From JBBIQS01 sp037442205 (GTDB taxonomy: Bacteria; Myxococcota; Myxococcia; Myxococcales; UBA5297), in assembly GCA_037442205.1 (NCBI GenBank), contig JBBIQS010000091.1:1-31600 (forward strand): a DNA stretch of 31,600 nt, written 5' to 3'. A program made the position numbers and the translations under genes. Shown piece after piece: positions 29,095 through 31,600 of this stretch. Position 1 is the first letter of the stretch. Each line of letters opens with the position of its first letter. The notes under the pieces are model-generated. The model was not told the origin of the DNA, did no database searches, and was given only the letters and a program-made list of their open reading frames with translations.

Positions 29095-31245
29095 ATGCCC
29101 GAGATGCCCGTCGCCGCCCCCGCCGAGGCCAGCGTCCTCGACCAAGTCGAGATCCTCCGGCCGCTGCCTCCCCAGCTCAAGCAGCAGCTCGAGGCCCGGC
29201 TGGTGGAGAAGCAGCTCAAGGCCGGCACCCTGCTGTTCAACGAGGGCGACCCGGGTGACTCGATGTACCTGATCGTCGCCGGCGAGGTGTCGGTCTACCT
29301 CTCCGACAAGTCGCTGGGGCTCAACTGCGAGCTGGCGCGGCTGGGCTCGGGCCAGTCCTTCGGCGAGATGGCGCTGGTCACCGGCTCGCCGCGCTCGGCG
29401 TCGGTGAAGGCCACCGAGGACTGCCGGCTGCTGGTGCTGTCGCGCGACATCCTCTTCAAGCTGGTGCAGGCCGCCCCGCAGGTCGGCCTGATGATCGCCG
29501 CGGTGCTCGCCAAGCGCACCGAGGAGCTGAACAAGAACCAGTGGCTCGAGTTCGGCACCCTGAAGGGCCGCACCTTCGACCCGACCCTGGCCGAGCTGAT
29601 CCCGCTGGCGGTCATCAAGCGGCTGAAGATGGTCCCGGTGGCCCGCGCCAACAACTCGATCACCGTGGCCACCTGCGATCCCTCGAACAAGGTGGCGCTC
29701 GAGGACGTGCGCAGCATGCTGCACGGCGAGAAGGTGCGGGTCTTGGCGGTGAGCGAGGCCGACCTAAATGCCTGGATCCAGACCTACTACTCCGGCGCCC
29801 CGGCGGCCCCGGAGCGGACGCAGGCCGCAGTGCGTCCCTCGGTGGCCAACCTGGTCAAACAGGTGGCCTACTTCACCACCTCCGACACCGAGGACACCAA
29901 GGCCTCGGCCGCCGCCGCCAACGCCGCCGACGTGGCGCTGCTGCTGACCACGATCATCGTCGAGGGCATCGACAAGGGCGCCTCGGACATCCACTTCGAT
30001 CCCGAGCGCAAGGGCGTGGTGGTGCGCTACCGCGTCGACGGCCTGATGCAGAACCGCGAGGCGCTGGTGCCCCGCTCGCTGCACGGGCCGCTGATGAGTC
30101 GGATCAAGGTGCTGGCCAGCCTGAACATCACCGAGAAGCGGCTGCCGCAGGACGGGCGCATCAGCTTCGAGATGGCCGGGCGCAACTTCGACCTGCGCGT
30201 GGCCACCATCGCCACCAAGTACGGCGAGAAGGCAACGCTGCGCATCCTCGACTCGGCGAGCATCAACCAGCAGCTCGGCTCGCTGATCGCCGCGGAGAAG
30301 GTGGCCACGGTGGTGCGCAAGATGTTCGCCCAGCCCAACGGGCTGGTGCTGGTGACCGGGCCCACCGGCTCCGGCAAGACCACCACCCTCTACTCGGCGC
30401 TGCGCGAGCGGCTCAACCAGCAGCTGGCCATCGCCACCGTCGAGGACCCGGTGGAGTACGACCTGCCGGGCGTGACCCAGGTGCAGGTCAACGAGCCGGC
30501 CGGGCTGGGCTTCCCCGAGGTGCTGCGGGCGTTCCTGCGCTCGAACCCGGACGTGATCTTCGTCGGCGAAATGCGCGACCAGGTGACTGCCAAGCTCGCC
30601 TGCCAGGCGGCGCTGACCGGGCACATGGTGCTCTCCTCGATGCACACCAACGACGCCATCAGCTCGGTGGTGCGGCTGCAGTCGATCGGGGTCGAGCCCT
30701 ACGTCATCGCCAGCTCGCTGGCGGGCGTGGTGAACCAGCGGCTGGTGCGGCGGGTGTGCCCGAGCTGCCGGACCGAGACCCCGGTGTCGGAGTCGGTGGT
30801 GAACCAGCTGCGCGCCTGCGGGGTGCCGGTGGACGCCAACACCAAGTTCTACCGGGGCAAGAAGTGCGCGACCTGCAACGGCGAGGGCTTCAAGGGCCGG
30901 GTCGGCGTCTACGAGCTCTTGGTGGTCAGCCAGAAGGTGAAGGACGCCATCTCCGCCAACGTCGACATCGCCGAGCTGCGCAAGGCGGCCATGGACGGCT
31001 CCTACGTCTCGCTGGCGCGGGATCGCGTGGTCGGAAAAGGGCGTTCTTCGCCCTCGCTCGACCACGCGTCCGAGCGCTCACCAGCGGCGCCGAAGTGGGC
31101 GCCCGCCCGTGACCCGAGCAAGTGGATCGCCGAGGTCCTCGAAGAATTGGGCATCGCTTCGACGGCGCCGGCGATCGCGTGTGCGCCCTTCCTGGCGCTC
31201 GCGGAGTGCTCCGGGGAGTGGGAGGGGGCGCGACCAGAGCTTTAA
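29095..31245 (+). CDS. GspE/PilB-type secretion ATPase with N-terminal cyclic-nucleotide-binding domain; C-terminus disrupted
   Basis: The frame encodes 716 aa. Residues about 15-140 form a CNB domain with a canonical phosphate-binding cassette (FGEMALVTGSPRSASV, Glu91 and Arg100). About 155-240 is a T2SSE_N/MshEN-like domain (PTLAELIPLAVIKRLKMVPV). The ATPase core has DIHFDP, RLPQDGRI, Walker A GPTGSGKTT (422-430), Asp box VEDPVEYDLPG, Walker B PDVIFVGEMRD (485-495), His box LTGHMVLSSMHTND and a Cys4 zinc site (Cys555, 558, 591, 594). Such ATPases power type IV pili or type II secretion. After residue 642 (nt 31020) the family-like C-terminus is replaced by an unrelated tail of 74 residues, so the gene is probably damaged by insertion, rearrangement or assembly error. 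Confidence 0.88.
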   Translation: MPEMPVAAPAEASVLDQVEILRPLPPQLKQQLEARLVEKQLKAGTLLFNEGDPGDSMYLIVAGEVSVYLSDKSLGLNCELARLGSGQSFGEMALVTGSPRSASVKATEDCRLLVLSRDILFKLVQAAPQVGLMIAAVLAKRTEELNKNQWLEFGTLKGRTFDPTLAELIPLAVIKRLKMVPVARANNSITVATCDPSNKVALEDVRSMLHGEKVRVLAVSEADLNAWIQTYYSGAPAAPERTQAAVRPSVANLVKQVAYFTTSDTEDTKASAAAANAADVALLLTTIIVEGIDKGASDIHFDPERKGVVVRYRVDGLMQNREALVPRSLHGPLMSRIKVLASLNITEKRLPQDGRISFEMAGRNFDLRVATIATKYGEKATLRILDSASINQQLGSLIAAEKVATVVRKMFAQPNGLVLVTGPTGSGKTTTLYSALRERLNQQLAIATVEDPVEYDLPGVTQVQVNEPAGLGFPEVLRAFLRSNPDVIFVGEMRDQVTAKLACQAALTGHMVLSSMHTNDAISSVVRLQSIGVEPYVIASSLAGVVNQRLVRRVCPSCRTETPVSESVVNQLRACGVPVDANTKFYRGKKCATCNGEGFKGRVGVYELLVVSQKVKDAISANVDIAELRKAAMDGSYVSLARDRVVGKGRSSPSLDHASERSPAAPKWAPARDPSKWIAEVLEELGIASTAPAIACAPFLALAECSGEWEGARPEL
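31024..31068. repeat. 45-bp imperfect hairpin at the gspE breakpoint
   Basis: Outer arms CGCGTGGTCG (31024-31033) and CGACCACGCG (31059-31068) pair over 10 bp. Inner arms AGGGCG (31038-31043) and CGCCCT (31049-31054) pair over 6 bp, with loop TTCTT. A four-by-four internal loop separates them. It starts 4 bp after the last family-like codon of the ATPase. It may be an element end, a recombination site or a dispersed hairpin repeat; no T-run follows. Confidence 0.65.
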
Positions 31246-31550
31246 GACCGAGATCCAGCCGGGCTTCTCGAGAGGCGGCCATCGGCTTCCGAGTGGAAAT
31301 GCGCGCTCGGCGAGAGCTCGGGGAGGGCCCTGGAGGTTGTCCAAGCGGACTGTCTGAGACAGGGTCGGAGGGGAAAGGCGTTTGAAATCCCTTCTGTGAA
31401 GCAGCCTGTTCCAGAGGTAAAGACTGGTCCCCCGATCTCATTGACAGCCTCCGGCAGTGCCGACAGCTCGGGCGTAACTCCTCGCCGCGCCCCGTCCTGA
31501 CACCAGCCGGATGCTGAGCTATTGCGCCTCCTCTTGCGAGGAGGCAGGCC
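31246..31550. other. 305-bp region without a supported gene
   Basis: Composition is more AT-rich than its neighbours in parts (about 31365-31440). Visible structure includes CTGTCT-G-AGACAG (31350-31362), TTGACA (31441-31446) without a convincing -10, and CGGCA-G-TGCCG (31452-31462). No ORF with coding bias on either strand was accepted. It may be the regulatory or end region of an element starting to the right. Confidence 0.5.
31526..31545 (+). promoter_or_regulatory. Hairpin that includes the ribosome binding site of the last ORF
   Basis: GCCTCCTC (31526-31533) and GAGGAGGC (31538-31545) form a perfect 8-bp stem with a TTGC loop. GAGGAGG is also the Shine-Dalgarno sequence about seven bases before ATG 31551, so translation could be repressed when the hairpin forms. 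Confidence 0.45.
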
Positions 31551-31600
31551 ATGGGCGAGGAACGAGCGTCTCGGATTCGCGCGGCGGTGGCGCAGCACGG
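31551..31600 (+). CDS. Start of an unidentified ORF, 3' partial
   Basis: ATG 31551 follows a strong GAGGAGG ribosome binding site and opens MGEERASRIRAAVAQHG before the window ends. G/C-rich third positions fit a real gene. Seventeen residues are too few to assign a family; a transposase or recombinase is possible given the breakpoint upstream, but that is speculation. Confidence 0.4.
   Translation, partial: MGEERASRIRAAVAQH

Noticed and set aside
27209..29272. Long plus-strand frame overlapping the TPR-CNB gene
   Set aside because: Low-complexity Arg/Gly/Ala product and no domain; the frame at 27585-29048 has clear TPR and CNB motifs.
31021..31550. Retron msr-msd, group II intron or IS end after the gspE break
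   Set aside because: No GUGYG-type intron start, no domain V, no recognised terminal repeat or reverse transcriptase within the window; kept only as an unexplained region.
1..31600. CRISPR arrays, tRNA and rRNA genes
   Set aside because: No regularly spaced short direct repeats, cloverleaf-like structures or rRNA-like conserved stretches were seen on either strand.

Overview
The window is GC-rich DNA that is almost fully packed with genes. Real genes show a strong G/C bias at third codon positions. The gene content suggests a myxobacterium-like member of Myxococcota: several Cys-rich or Asp/Ala-rich lipoproteins with 'DAG' linkers, kelch and FG-GAP surface propellers, a TonB_C domain fused to a TonB-dependent receptor, an ECF sigma factor paired with a TPR-type membrane protein, and a quinol-type NO reductase. 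This taxonomic placement is inferred from gene style. No rRNA, tRNA or CRISPR array is visible.

Layout: 1-1286 is the 3' part of a secreted Cys-repeat/kelch protein. 1454-3650 holds three plus-strand genes: a DUF1992 protein, a CapA-like metallophosphatase and an overlapping THUMP-domain protein. 3651-3998 is non-coding but carries a remnant of the 3' end of an FG-GAP gene. 3999-6620 is a large FG-GAP lipoprotein. 7095-7415 and 6694-7098 form an ArsR/SRPBCC operon with a well-defined operator. 9424 down to 7477 is a coupled operon of methyltransferase, PhzF-like protein and GNAT acetyltransferase. 12648 down to about 9513 is an envelope or sigma-factor operon: a 57-aa protein, a secreted protein, an ECF sigma factor, a TPR membrane protein and perhaps a lipoprotein. 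12751-15335 encodes an AlkZ-like winged-helix protein, a YeiH-like transporter and a DUF488 protein. 17530 down to 15421 is a TolB-N/FlgO-like protein plus a lipoprotein. 21544 down to 17696 is an orphan membrane histidine kinase followed by qNOR. 21688-25232 is the TonB_C-receptor fusion with a translationally coupled lipoprotein. 25287-26044 holds a decayed HicB/HicA-like locus and a small lipoprotein. 26333-27037 is a YebC-family regulator with a perfect-stem terminator. 27585-31245 holds two adjacent genes with cyclic-nucleotide-binding (CNB) domains, one a TPR protein and the other a GspE/PilB-type ATPase. The ATPase C-terminus looks broken at about 31020, exactly where a long hairpin begins.

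The best candidate for an undescribed system is the TPR-CNB and CNB-GspE pair, a possible cyclic-nucleotide-gated secretion or pilus motor. One CNB domain keeps the phosphate-binding Arg and the other has lost it. The ECF-sigma operon headed by a 57-aa protein is the second candidate. Regulatory structure worth checking includes the ArsR operator placed between -35 and -10, several -10 boxes exactly 8 nt before an ATG (possible leaderless mRNAs), and interleaved inverted repeats over the norB ribosome binding site.
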